From: Chloroflexi bacterium AL-N1
GTDB lineage: Bacteria > Chloroflexota > Chloroflexia > Chloroflexales > Roseiflexaceae
Direction: 5' to 3'
Length of the DNA: 64,000 nt
NCBI GenBank assembly: GCA_013122435.1
Contig: WYDT01000008.1
Span: 62,001-126,000 of the forward strand
In this document: one piece after another, positions 17,558 to 26,143 of the stretch
How the letters are laid out: every line of letters starts with the position of its first letter
Numbering within the stretch: the stretch's first letter is position 1
Made by a program: the position numbers and the translations under genes
The notes under the pieces: generated by a model
What the model was told of the DNA's origin: nothing
Databases searched by the model: none
What the model saw: only the letters and a program-made list of their open reading frames with translations

Positions 17558-18164
17558 TTATACAGGTTTTTGATATCGAGGAAGGGGACACGTCTGTGGG
17601 AAGGGCATCGATGCACTCGCAAACATTGGGTGATCGGTGGGAGGTGTCAACTCTTCAAGAGCAGCAACCCGCCACCCGTGTTCAGTATAACGTAGTTTGA
17701 GCATGGCAGAGAATGCACCATGTTGATGTTTCATGCGAAGAGGGATCTGGACATTCTTCCCAAGGTAATGTTTTTCGTGATAATCCATATTTGGATACGG
17801 CCCAACCCCAGAACTACTCTCTGATCGCTTGAGCATCTGTTTAGGCCAGCGTTGCGTAAGTGCACAGATGATACCGTTGAGGCATATGGGAATCCGACAA
17901 ACGATAAAGCGCAGGTACATCATGCTGATCTATTGCACGGACTACCTGACTGGTCACATCAGCTGCGGTTGGTTCAACTAGACCTGCATGCACTCCCTGT
18001 TTGTTGACACTCCGTTGATAGGATGCCATATGGCCACAGCCAGTAATACTACACAGTATATAGATGCTCAGAACGAGTATATACACAGGGGAGTCGAGCC
18101 TTAGCCAGCGCCTTTGACTCAGATGCTTCTGAAGATTCGATAACACAAGCATATTCTCTCTCAT
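17558..18164 (-). pseudogene. lipoprotein gene of unknown function, broken by a frameshift
   Basis: Two overlapping minus-strand frames make one protein. The N-terminal frame (18164 down to 17841) has an uncleaved leader, a hydrophobic stretch and a lipobox, SITGC, near residue 43, then a helical region (VTSQVVRAIDQHDVPALYRL). The continuation (ending 17558) is in another frame: ALTQRWPKQ, then GVGPYPNMDY and a C-terminal beta-like segment LKLRYTEHGWRVAAL. The switch is near 17885; dropping one base there would join them into about 190 residues. The joined sequence resembles small NTF2/SnoaL-like lipoproteins, but I do not recognise a family. It may be a decayed gene or a base-call error. Confidence 0.55.
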
Positions 18165-18181
18165 GGTAGTGTAAGGTAACG

Positions 18182-18212
18182 AACGATCAGTAGTACATAG
18201 TACTACTGATCG
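18182..18212. terminator. long inverted repeat downstream of cytochrome gene
   Basis: Arms ACGATCAGTAGTA and TACTACTGATCGT form a 13-bp perfect stem with a 5-nt loop, 12 nt after the cytochrome stop on the minus strand. No U-tract follows, so it may act as a transcript-stabilising or Rho-assisted end. Confidence 0.6.
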
Positions 18213-18223
18213 TCGGATAAGGC

Positions 18224-18664
18224 TTACTTCTCAAGTGTTCGCAGATAGGCCATCAAGTCAGCCATCTCCTGATCTTCCAGGGGAATAGCAGACATAACCC
18301 CAATCTCACCCTGTCCACCTTCGCGAATCCAGTTTGCAACGTTTTCCTCACTGATTAGATTACCGTTGTGGAGCGTTCCACCATAATCTACACCTTCAGG
18401 TAATGTAGGACCACCTGGTTGGAATACCCCAGCCATACCGGGGCCAATCAATACCTCCTCGGTAGCATAGTGACAGGAGCTACATTGCGACTGGAACACA
18501 GCTTCACCTGCTGTAGCATCGCCTCGTGATGAGTACGATGTATCGGCAAGTGCAGCGGTCATCTCTTCCGTAACCTCTACGTTGGCGCTCTCACCACCGC
18601 CGCATGCGGCCAATGCGATGGCACAACTGCCTATTACGATGAATAGGGCATGTCGCTTAAACAT
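18224..18664 (-). CDS. monohaem cytochrome c lipoprotein
   Basis: 146 residues. The leader MFKRHALFIVIGSCAIALAA ends in a lipobox Cys (about residue 21), so the mature protein is membrane-anchored outside the cytoplasm. One haem site, CSSCH, lies near residue 61; the distal Met ligand is probably in EIGVMSAIPLED near residue 124. The fold fits class I cytochrome c with MADLMAYLRTL at the end. The ATG has TGGAGA upstream. Likely a small electron carrier of a respiratory chain. Its leader is similar to those of the CxxC-tail peptides next door. Confidence 0.92.
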   Translation of the reverse strand: MFKRHALFIVIGSCAIALAACGGGESANVEVTEEMTAALADTSYSSRGDATAGEAVFQSQCSSCHYATEEVLIGPGMAGVFQPGGPTLPEGVDYGGTLHNGNLISEENVANWIREGGQGEIGVMSAIPLEDQEMADLMAYLRTLEK

Positions 18665-18909
18665 GAATTTTCTCCATTCTAGAATATAGTCAAATGCTCA
18701 TTGCTGAGCAACGACACCAAATATGTCCTGTTTCATAGAACAGCTTGGTTAATAGTTACAAAATATAGATACTCTTGTCATACAGTAAAATCAGCATAGA
18801 TGTGTATAATCCAGATAACATTGTAGATGAGATCAATAACGAACACTCAGGCACATGCACCTGCATAGAACAACACAAGCGTATACCTGTATCGTTACAG
18901 AGGGCATGC

Positions 18910-19347
18910 TCAAACAAAGCGTGGTGGAGGCGTTGGTGGGGTAACAATCGTTTGTGTATGGATGATCTGTAGTTGACGCACAACTCGCGATAACAACAAC
19001 AATGAGGGACCAATCGTCAATATGCCAATAAGTACTAAAGGTTGAACACTAAAAGGTACTGATGTTCGTATTGACAAAAAAGACTTAGCATTCATTTCAG
19101 AGACTGTAGAACAGAAATACGAATTGTGAGTGCCTGATACCGGATTGAAGAGGTTCGAAATGGATGATAGCACATGACAGTGGAAGATACACATCAGTGG
19201 TCCAAGCAAACTGATCTCTATAACAACTAAAAATATTACCATCTCCAACTTATACTGCCAGATACGGCGTAACAGGCCACTATGCCATAGATCCAAGAAT
19301 TTTATTTTTTTACTTACGTTGTACATGGTTTGTGAATACATACACAA
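18910..19347 (-). CDS. hypothetical small membrane protein with HCH motif
   Basis: Up to 145 residues with two strong hydrophobic helices: one about residues 36-58 containing LGPLMCIFHCHVL, and one about 100-125 (FSVQPLVLIGILTIGPSLLLL). A Pro-rich tail ends the protein (VTPPTPPPRFV). Cys/His residues at the end of the first helix could bind a metal, but that is only a guess. No ribosome site is evident before either candidate ATG (19347 or 19326), so the start is uncertain. The gene lies upstream of the cytochrome on the same strand. I do not recognise a family. Confidence 0.5.
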   Translation of the reverse strand: MCMYSQTMYNVSKKIKFLDLWHSGLLRRIWQYKLEMVIFLVVIEISLLGPLMCIFHCHVLSSISNLFNPVSGTHNSYFCSTVSEMNAKSFLSIRTSVPFSVQPLVLIGILTIGPSLLLLSRVVRQLQIIHTQTIVTPPTPPPRFV

Positions 19348-19502
19348 GCATAGTCTCTAGACCAGATTATAACATACTTAGACAGGCATTTGACAGGATC
19401 AATACGGTCGTTACAGATAATGAATCTTTGAGGATAAGAGAACACACCTTTGAGATGCTATAATGTATCGGTTTTCATGTATTGGGGGAAGTACCACTTC
19501 AT

Positions 19503-20621
19503 ATGCATATTGTGCAAATCTATAAAGACTATCATCCGGTGCTGGGGGGCATCGAAAATCATGTACGTGATCTGAGTGAAGGGCTAACTGCACGTGGGCA
19601 TCGTGTAACCGTCTTGGTTACTAACACATCGTCACAAACAGAGATTGAGTATCCCCGTAAAGGTCTGACAGTTATCAAAGCCGCACGCACGTTGCATCTT
19701 TCCTCGACACCGCTGAGTATAGCGATGCTCTTCTGGTCACGGCGACTGCACCCTGATGTGGTGCACCTGCATTTTCCTTATCCACCGGGCGATCTCATCT
19801 ATCATGCTCTGCCACAACATGTACCACTTATTGTAACCTACCACAGCGACATTGTACGGCAACGTACTCTCTTACACATATATCGCCCACTGCTCCATTG
19901 GACTCTCAGTCGCGCCACATATATTATTGCTACCAGCCCAAACTATATGGCCTCCTCACCATTCTTGCAACGCCACAGCGCCAAGTGTAAAACCATACCA
20001 CTTGGCATCGATACAACACGTTTTACTCATGCGGATGAGCAGCAGGTGGCAGAACGACGAGCACGCTATCAGCGACCACTACTTCTTTTTGTAGGCCGTT
20101 TACGGTACTATAAAGGTCTCCATATTCTGATCGAAGCCATGCCACATGTTGATGCAGATCTGCTGATTGCAGGCAGTGGTCCAGAACTAGATCGGTTGGG
20201 GCAGCAGGCCGAGACGCTCGGGATCGCAGCACATGTCCATTTTCTGGGCGACATCCCAGATAGCGAATTGCCAGCCCTCTACCATGCCGCTGATGTGTTT
20301 GTACTTCCGGCACATCTGCGTTCTGAGGCGTTGGGTATCGCACAAATTGAGGCGCTGGCTAGTGGCGTGCCCTGTGTCAGCACGGAACTTGGTACCGGCA
20401 CAAGCTACGCAAATCTTCATAATAAAACAGGTCTTGTCGTGCCATCGGGTGATTCGATAGCACTGGCACAGGCCATCAATGAACTTCTATCAAACGCTGC
20501 CCTGCGTCGTCGCTTTGGCGCGGCTGGCCAACAGCGTGCGAATACCCTGTTTAGCCGTGACCGCATGCTACACGATATCGATGGACTTTACTCGGGGTTG
20601 GCGCTACCGCATCTTAATTAA
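19503..20621 (+). CDS. GT4-family glycosyltransferase
   Basis: 372 residues, a GT-B fold enzyme. The N-terminal domain starts MHIVQIYKDYHPVLGGIENHV, typical of GT4; the C-terminal nucleotide-sugar domain has LLFVGRLRYYKGLHILIEAM and the family E-x7-E element in PAHLRSEALGIAQIEALASG. ATG 19503 fits the family N-terminus, with GGGGAA about 12 nt upstream; a TTG at 19482 is an alternative. Such enzymes add a sugar to a lipid or glycan acceptor on the cytoplasmic side of the membrane. It stands alone here, so the pathway is unknown. Confidence 0.92.
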   Translation: MHIVQIYKDYHPVLGGIENHVRDLSEGLTARGHRVTVLVTNTSSQTEIEYPRKGLTVIKAARTLHLSSTPLSIAMLFWSRRLHPDVVHLHFPYPPGDLIYHALPQHVPLIVTYHSDIVRQRTLLHIYRPLLHWTLSRATYIIATSPNYMASSPFLQRHSAKCKTIPLGIDTTRFTHADEQQVAERRARYQRPLLLFVGRLRYYKGLHILIEAMPHVDADLLIAGSGPELDRLGQQAETLGIAAHVHFLGDIPDSELPALYHAADVFVLPAHLRSEALGIAQIEALASGVPCVSTELGTGTSYANLHNKTGLVVPSGDSIALAQAINELLSNAALRRRFGAAGQQRANTLFSRDRMLHDIDGLYSGLALPHLN

Positions 20622-21053
20622 TCACTTATTACTTTTACTTCTAATATTTATCATTCGTATTGAAATGGCATATCTTAAATTGAGTAAATGAAAACCAACC
20701 TATTGACAAAGTAAATTTTTAGTGTAATATATACAATACAAATTCTTATTTTAACTAATAAAAATACTTCAAGTATATAATTCGATATATTCCGGATATT
20801 AGCCTTACCTATTGAAAAACATGTAAAGGTTGCTTTTTTACTGGTGCAACCAATTGTCTGTGTTTTTATCATATTCCCAACATAGCTTCATTTCCGTTTA
20901 TAGATAACATTTAGTACCATTGTTCAACTTTTGATGTGCCTGGTGTGTATGTCTGGTTACTCATACACCCTACACATATTTCCCTTACAACATTGTTGGG
21001 GATTGTTTTGTCACGGCTTCGCCCTTTTACCCGCAGAACAAAGAAAGGACACA
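20622..21053. other. AT-rich gene-free spacer
   Basis: About 430 nt, visibly more AT-rich than the flanking genes. Short ORFs are present in several frames but have no ribosome site or protein-like composition. No RNA gene or clear terminator was recognised. Confidence 0.5.
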
Positions 21054-21614
21054 ATGATGCAGCATCGGTCTTCGTTCGTCTTCATTATCACGCTGTTCAC
21101 GATTATTGGCAGTGGATTATGGGCAGGTAATGCATTTGCACAGAGTGGTGGATATTTAGGCGCAGGTGATTTTCCGACGTCGACTATTCGATTCTGTCAT
21201 ACTACCTCAACGTATCGAACCGCTGGCGTAAATGGGGCAAATCTGTGGTCTAACCAGACGGACGTGAATTTGACGACCAACTGCTCAAGCCCGCAGATTA
21301 TATCACGTGCTGGGAATTTTGGAAACACTGGATGGGCAGGGCTCGCATATATCTGCTCCACCTCTGGTGCATGCAATAACCCCACTGCCTGGAACCAGAC
21401 CTATGCATCATGCCAGTCACTACTCAACACATTTGCAATCTCTGGTAGAGGCTATAGCACTGAGTTTCGAGTTGCTACTCATGAGATTGGTCATTGTATG
21501 TCTTTGGCCCATTGAGGCGATTCGACCAGTATTATGTGTACAGATATCTTCTTTGCTGGTAATGTATCAACCATCAATGGTACCGACCGTGCACTTATCA
21601 ATAGCCGTTATTAA
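21054..21614 (+). pseudogene. matrixin-like secreted metalloprotease with in-frame TGA
   Basis: The ATG at 21054 (or 21057, 7 nt after AAAGGA) opens a signal peptide ending NAFAQ. The zinc motif HEIGHCMSLAH is of the metzincin type HExxHxxGxxH with Ser for Gly. Immediately after the third His comes TGA (21513-21515). The same frame then continues for 32 codons, with GDSTSIMCTDIFF, whose SIM is the expected Met-turn, to TAA at 21612. The next gene starts 27 nt after that TAA, an operon-like distance, so the TGA interrupts a longer gene. Either a nonsense mutation, a base error or readthrough; as read, the product lacks its Met-turn. Confidence 0.75.
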
Positions 21615-21641
21615 TCATCAACACCGAAAGGAGTCATATTC

Positions 21642-22334
21642 ATGAAACGTCTATCATTAATGATTGCTGCTGGTGTGATGAGTTTGGCCATTGGATTTGG
21701 AGTAACAGCCGCTTTGGATCGACCACATTCTGATGATATCGCTGCCCACACAGATGAGCATACTGGTGCTCACGCTGTCTGGACATCCACTGCTGCTACT
21801 GTACCTGAACTGGTAGAAGAAGCCGATCTGATTGTTCGTGTACAAATTGATGAGATTTTACCCGTACGTCATATTGAGCAGGTTGATCAGGTAGAGGGGC
21901 AAACATTTACTGCTATCATGCCATTCACCGATGTACAAGTCCGGGTTCTGGAATTCTACAAGGGTAAAACCAGACCAACCATTACAATTATGCAAACCGG
22001 TGGTGAGGTTCCCGCTGTTGAGGGACAAGAGACCTTTACACTCAATATGGCAGGCGACGAACTGTTCATCGCAGGTGACGAACACGTGTTGTTCTTGAAA
22101 GACATCTCAGGCGACTCCGTTCATGCGTCAGATCGTGAACTGTATCGTGTGATTAATCCGGCTGCACGCTACACCGTTGATGGTGATCAGGTAAGTAGCC
22201 CGGCTGTCCATGAGGTATCTCATCCAGAAAACGAGGCTCCTCATACTGAAGAACAAACGGACGGAACAACCACGACAAGCGCACCAACCACACTTAGTGA
22301 ATTAGAAGAGCAAATCCAACAGGCAAGTTCCTAA
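21642..22334 (+). CDS. exported hypothetical protein, partner of the matrixin-like gene
   Basis: 230 residues starting MKRLSLMIAAGVMSLAIGFG, a signal sequence or N-terminal anchor; AAAGGAG precedes the ATG. A central beta-rich domain (about 48-165) begins VPELVEEADLIVRVQID and includes VQVRVLEFYKGKTRP and a segment HVLFLKD. The tail is Glu/Thr-rich (about 190-230) and probably disordered. I recall this domain type beside secreted proteases in Gram-positive-like bacteria but cannot name it. It is co-directional with the protease 27 nt upstream, so an extracellular regulator or inhibitor role is possible, by inference only. Confidence 0.7.
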   Translation: MKRLSLMIAAGVMSLAIGFGVTAALDRPHSDDIAAHTDEHTGAHAVWTSTAATVPELVEEADLIVRVQIDEILPVRHIEQVDQVEGQTFTAIMPFTDVQVRVLEFYKGKTRPTITIMQTGGEVPAVEGQETFTLNMAGDELFIAGDEHVLFLKDISGDSVHASDRELYRVINPAARYTVDGDQVSSPAVHEVSHPENEAPHTEEQTDGTTTTSAPTTLSELEEQIQQASS

Positions 22335-22384
22335 ATACTTTTGTTGTGATGAGTGATGTTAAAGATGCATCACTCAAGCAAAAT

Positions 22385-22427
22385 AGCAAAACACACCATG
22401 GTTATCGGCTTAGTGGTGTGTTTTGCT
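22385..22427. terminator. intrinsic terminator hairpin
   Basis: A 14-bp perfect stem, AGCAAAACACACCA / TGGTGTGTTTTGCT, with a 15-nt loop, 50 nt after the upstream gene. It lies between that gene (+) and pyrC (-), so it may end both transcripts. Confidence 0.8.
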
Positions 22428-22532
22428 GTCGATACATCATAGGCCACACGCGGCTGATGATATAGTTTATCAAGTTTCTTGGTGTGTTTCCAAAGATATG
22501 CGGTATGCGTACTGTAAAAAGCTGCTACGACA

Positions 22533-24026
22533 CTAATCCTGATCCAGAATACCTTCGATCTTCAACGCCTCTTCATTATTGTCACTCACCTCGCCAAAGT
22601 TCTCATAGCGGAAAACGATCTTGCCCCCACACATCGTCAGCATAACTTGTCCTTTGAGTTGCTGACCAATGAGTGGTGTATTTTTGCCTTTGGACAAGAA
22701 ATCGCGGGGGTCCACCATCCAGGTACGATCCGGATCAAAAATGACGATATCGGCAACGGAACCAGGGCGCAAAGTGGCTGGTGTTCGCCCAAGCACACTG
22801 GCTGGCCCTTCGGTGAGTTTGGCAACGGTATTGACCAGATCCATCTCACCACGGTGCACCAACGTCAGGACCAGACCCAGTGCTGTGTCAAGGCTTGAGA
22901 TACCAGGCGATGCTAAGCCATACTCGCAGTCTTTATCAATCTGACTGTGGGGCGCATGGTCGGTTGCAATCGCATCAATGGTACCATCTCGCAAACCCTC
23001 GATAAGTGCTTCAATATCAGCTTCGGTACGCAGCGGTGGACTTACACGCGTACTGGTATCATATGGTGCCAGGATGGTTGGGTCAAGCCAACTTGGTAGG
23101 CCGAGTGCCTGTGATTTATTCTTGTTCGCAGTATCCGTCGTTGTCGTATCGCTTTTGTCATCAATGTTGGGTGGGTACCACTTCCCCAGCGAACCTAAAA
23201 CCCACTGATCGGTAAGTGTAAGGTGATGCGGTGTTACTTCGGCAGTGATACGTACACCGCGCTCCTTGCATGCACGAATAAGCGCTACCCCGCCAGCAGT
23301 ACTAACATGACAAATGTGGATATGCCCCCCTGTCTGTTCAGCGAGCGCAATGTCACGTGCGATTTGCACTTCTTCTGCAGCCGATGGATACCCAGGCAAC
23401 CCCAACCGTGTACTGACACTCCCCTCGTGCATGGCCCACCCACGGCTCAACGTAAGATCTTCACAGTGGCTGATGATAGGAACATCAAGCATTGCCGCAT
23501 ACGCAAGGGCATTACGCATAACGGCCGGGCTGCTTACCGGACTACCATCATCACTAAAACCAATACAACCAGCCTGCACGAGTTCGGCCATTTCGGTGAG
23601 CGCTTTGCCTTCGCGACCTAAGGTGACCGCACCAATTGGTTCGACACGCACCACCCCTTCACGCCGGGCAAGCTCATGGATCTGTTGAATAACAGCAACA
23701 CGGTCGTGGGGTGGTTGTGTGTTTGGCATCGTACAGATGGTAGTGAAACCACCACGCGCCGCAGCCCGTGTGACCGTTGCAATGGTCTCTTTGTGTTCTT
23801 CGCCCGGTTCACGTGCGTGTACATGGAGATCGATAAAGCCGGGTGCCACAACTGCACCTTTGGCATTGATAATCTCAGTATCATCACCAACAGGTTCCGT
23901 ATTGAAACTAAAGTCAGCCAGACTAAACACCTGGGTCACAATGCCATCTTCGACCAAAATGTTCCCAACCGTCGCCACACGTTGTGCCGGGTCAATAATA
24001 CTGCCATTCTTTATAAGGTAACGCAT
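22533..24026 (-). CDS. pyrC: dihydroorotase
   Basis: 497 residues, third enzyme of pyrimidine synthesis, cyclising carbamoyl-aspartate. Type I layout: metal motif DLHVHAREPG near residue 67, IGFSDDG, a His in IISHCEDL and in IHICHVST, and the catalytic Asp in ATDHAPHS near residue 355. It is about 60 residues longer than usual: a polar insert (VLGSLGKWYPPNIDDK followed by Thr/Lys/Asn-rich residues, about 282-320) lies between the substrate loop and the usual DPTILAP segment. GGGAG precedes the start. It is the last gene of a pyrR-pyrB-pyrC operon. Confidence 0.96.
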   Translation of the reverse strand: MRYLIKNGSIIDPAQRVATVGNILVEDGIVTQVFSLADFSFNTEPVGDDTEIINAKGAVVAPGFIDLHVHAREPGEEHKETIATVTRAAARGGFTTICTMPNTQPPHDRVAVIQQIHELARREGVVRVEPIGAVTLGREGKALTEMAELVQAGCIGFSDDGSPVSSPAVMRNALAYAAMLDVPIISHCEDLTLSRGWAMHEGSVSTRLGLPGYPSAAEEVQIARDIALAEQTGGHIHICHVSTAGGVALIRACKERGVRITAEVTPHHLTLTDQWVLGSLGKWYPPNIDDKSDTTTTDTANKNKSQALGLPSWLDPTILAPYDTSTRVSPPLRTEADIEALIEGLRDGTIDAIATDHAPHSQIDKDCEYGLASPGISSLDTALGLVLTLVHRGEMDLVNTVAKLTEGPASVLGRTPATLRPGSVADIVIFDPDRTWMVDPRDFLSKGKNTPLIGQQLKGQVMLTMCGGKIVFRYENFGEVSDNNEEALKIEGILDQD

Positions 24027-24092
24027 AGTGCTCCCATCTATTCATCAGTCATTCTTCAAACACATGCTTCAGATCTACCTGTTGGATATGGA

Positions 24093-25079
24093 TCATTCAT
24101 CGTGACGTGATGAGCCAGCTAACGTATAGAGCAAGGCCATACGGACAGCCACACCATTGGTCACCTGATCTTCAATCACCGATTGCATGCTCGTAACAAC
24201 ATCAGGCATGATTTCAACACCTTCATTCATTGGTCCAGGATGCATAATAAGGCAATGTGGTGCAGCACATTTGAGCCGCTCTGTAGTAATTCCAAAGAGA
24301 TTGGTGTATTCACGCAGGGTTGGTAATAGCCCTGTTTGTTGTCGTTCTTTTTGCAACCGGAGCGTCATAATAACATCCGCATCAGCGATACAATCATTGA
24401 GATTGTATGAAATGGTTACCTGGGGCCAGGTAGAGGTCCAGTAGTCAGCAGGACCAAGTAGTGTTGTGGGTGCACAGAGAGTGACATGAGCACCCATGGT
24501 CATAAGCCCCCACAGGTTCGAGCGCGCCACACGACTATGCAGGATGTCACCCACAATAACGACACGCAGGCCATCGATGTGGCCAAGGCGTTCCTGAATA
24601 GTAAACAGATCGAGTAATGCCTGCGTGGGATGGGCATGGCGTCCATCACCAGCATTGATCACGGAACCCTGAAAGTGCTGGGTTACCAAATATGGTGCGC
24701 CAGCCGCACTGTGTCGCATCACAATAATATCGGCACCTAACGCCTGGAGTGTACGTACTGTGTCAACAAGCGACTCTCCCTTTTCCACACTACTACCTTT
24801 GGCGGTCATACCCACCACATTAGCAGAAAGAGCGCGGGCAGCCAGCTCAAAAGAAATGCGTGTACGTGTACTCTCCTCAAAGAACATATTTACAACCGTT
24901 TTGCCACGGAGCGCCGGGACTTGTTTGATAGAGCGACCAAGGATCTCCTTCATACTGGAAGATGTCTCTAGAATTTCGGTGATTTCCGCACGCGAGAAGT
25001 CATCAAGGTCAAGCACATGTTGCCGTGGTGGCGTACGCGAATCGTATGTTGTAGGGCTAATATCCGCGGATGTTGTCAT
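24093..25079 (-). CDS. pyrB: aspartate carbamoyltransferase catalytic subunit
   Basis: 328 residues, transfers the carbamoyl group to aspartate. Signature STRTRISFE (carbamoyl-phosphate loop) lies near residue 70, HPTQALLDLFTI near 152, and LHSRVARSNLWG in the Asp-binding domain. The active-site Lys region reads KGSSVEKGESLVDT. AAAAGG precedes the ATG by about 9 nt. The gene lies 58 nt after pyrR and 66 nt before pyrC on the same strand. No regulatory subunit gene is present, in line with PyrR control of the operon. Confidence 0.96.
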   Translation of the reverse strand: MTTSADISPTTYDSRTPPRQHVLDLDDFSRAEITEILETSSSMKEILGRSIKQVPALRGKTVVNMFFEESTRTRISFELAARALSANVVGMTAKGSSVEKGESLVDTVRTLQALGADIIVMRHSAAGAPYLVTQHFQGSVINAGDGRHAHPTQALLDLFTIQERLGHIDGLRVVIVGDILHSRVARSNLWGLMTMGAHVTLCAPTTLLGPADYWTSTWPQVTISYNLNDCIADADVIMTLRLQKERQQTGLLPTLREYTNLFGITTERLKCAAPHCLIMHPGPMNEGVEIMPDVVTSMQSVIEDQVTNGVAVRMALLYTLAGSSRHDE

Positions 25080-25137
25080 AAAATGTATCCTTTTGCTGTA
25101 TGGCTAGAGCATTGTTCGTTGATAGGGTACATAGGGA

Positions 25138-25686
<549 letters not shown>

Positions 25687-25724
25687 TCATCTGTGTATCT
25701 GGAATGCATTACGCATACAAGAGA

Positions 25725-25765
25725 TAAAAAAACGCCCCTTACCTACGCACAGTAGGAGGGACGGA
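25725..25765 (-). terminator. pyr attenuator terminator
   Basis: On the minus strand, GTCCCTCCTAC / GTAGGTAAGGGGC form an imperfect GC-rich stem with a 5-nt loop, followed directly by seven T. It lies 54 nt upstream of the pyrR start, inside the leader, where a terminator only makes sense as a regulated attenuator. Confidence 0.88.
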
Positions 25766-25825
25766 CAATGTATGGGTGCCAGCAAACAGCATACTGTTGA
25801 GTTGATGTACCACCACAATTTCCTT

Positions 25826-25846
25826 TTCAGTCTCACAGGACTGGTT
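25826..25846 (-). promoter_or_regulatory. PyrR-binding anti-antiterminator hairpin
   Basis: On the minus strand the leader reads CCAGTCCTGTGAGACTGAAA. The core AGTCCNGNGAGRCT with flanking pairs fits the PyrR-binding loop known from Bacillus pyr leaders. It lies about 60 nt before the terminator, so bound PyrR plus UMP would favour termination. Confidence 0.85.
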
Positions 25847-25860
25847 TAAAGGCTTTAGCT

Positions 25861-25889
25861 ATCATAGCACGCACGAGGATAGGTGTCAA
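25861..25889 (-). promoter_or_regulatory. pyr operon promoter
   Basis: Minus strand: TTGACA (25889-25884), 17-nt spacer, TATGAT (25866-25861). The -35 is perfect and the -10 differs by one base. The transcript would start about 10 nt before the PyrR-binding hairpin. Confidence 0.88.
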
Positions 25890-25975
25890 AAAGCGAAGCT
25901 ATACAGTCAGAGCATGAGCAAAAGCAGGAATATGGATGTGCATCACAACCTACCAAGGTTTACTACGCTATTCGG

Positions 25976-26004
25976 TTGACAGAAGCAGGAACACGGGCTA
26001 CAAT
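25976..26004 (+). promoter_or_regulatory. promoter of tRNA-Pro
   Basis: TTGACA at 25976-25981 and TACAAT at 25999-26004, with a 17-nt spacer. The tRNA begins 22 nt after the -10. Confidence 0.88.
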
Positions 26005-26025
26005 GTGCGGAATGACATACAACTT

Positions 26026-26102
26026 CGGGGCGTGGCGCAGCCCGGTAGCGCACCTGAATGGGGTTCAGGAGGTCGCTGGTTCAAATCCAGTCGCCCCGAC
26101 CA
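26026..26102 (+). tRNA. tRNA-Pro (anticodon GGG)
   Basis: 77 nt, with acceptor stem CGGGGCG / CGCCCCG, discriminator A and encoded CCA. The anticodon arm is CCTGA-ATGGGGT-TCAGG, giving anticodon GGG; the T arm is CTGGTTCAAATCCAG. The structure is complete without mismatches in the arms checked. Confidence 0.96.
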
Positions 26103-26143
26103 TGTGCTGGCTAGAGCAATCTGGCCAGTGTCGTTTTTGGGGA

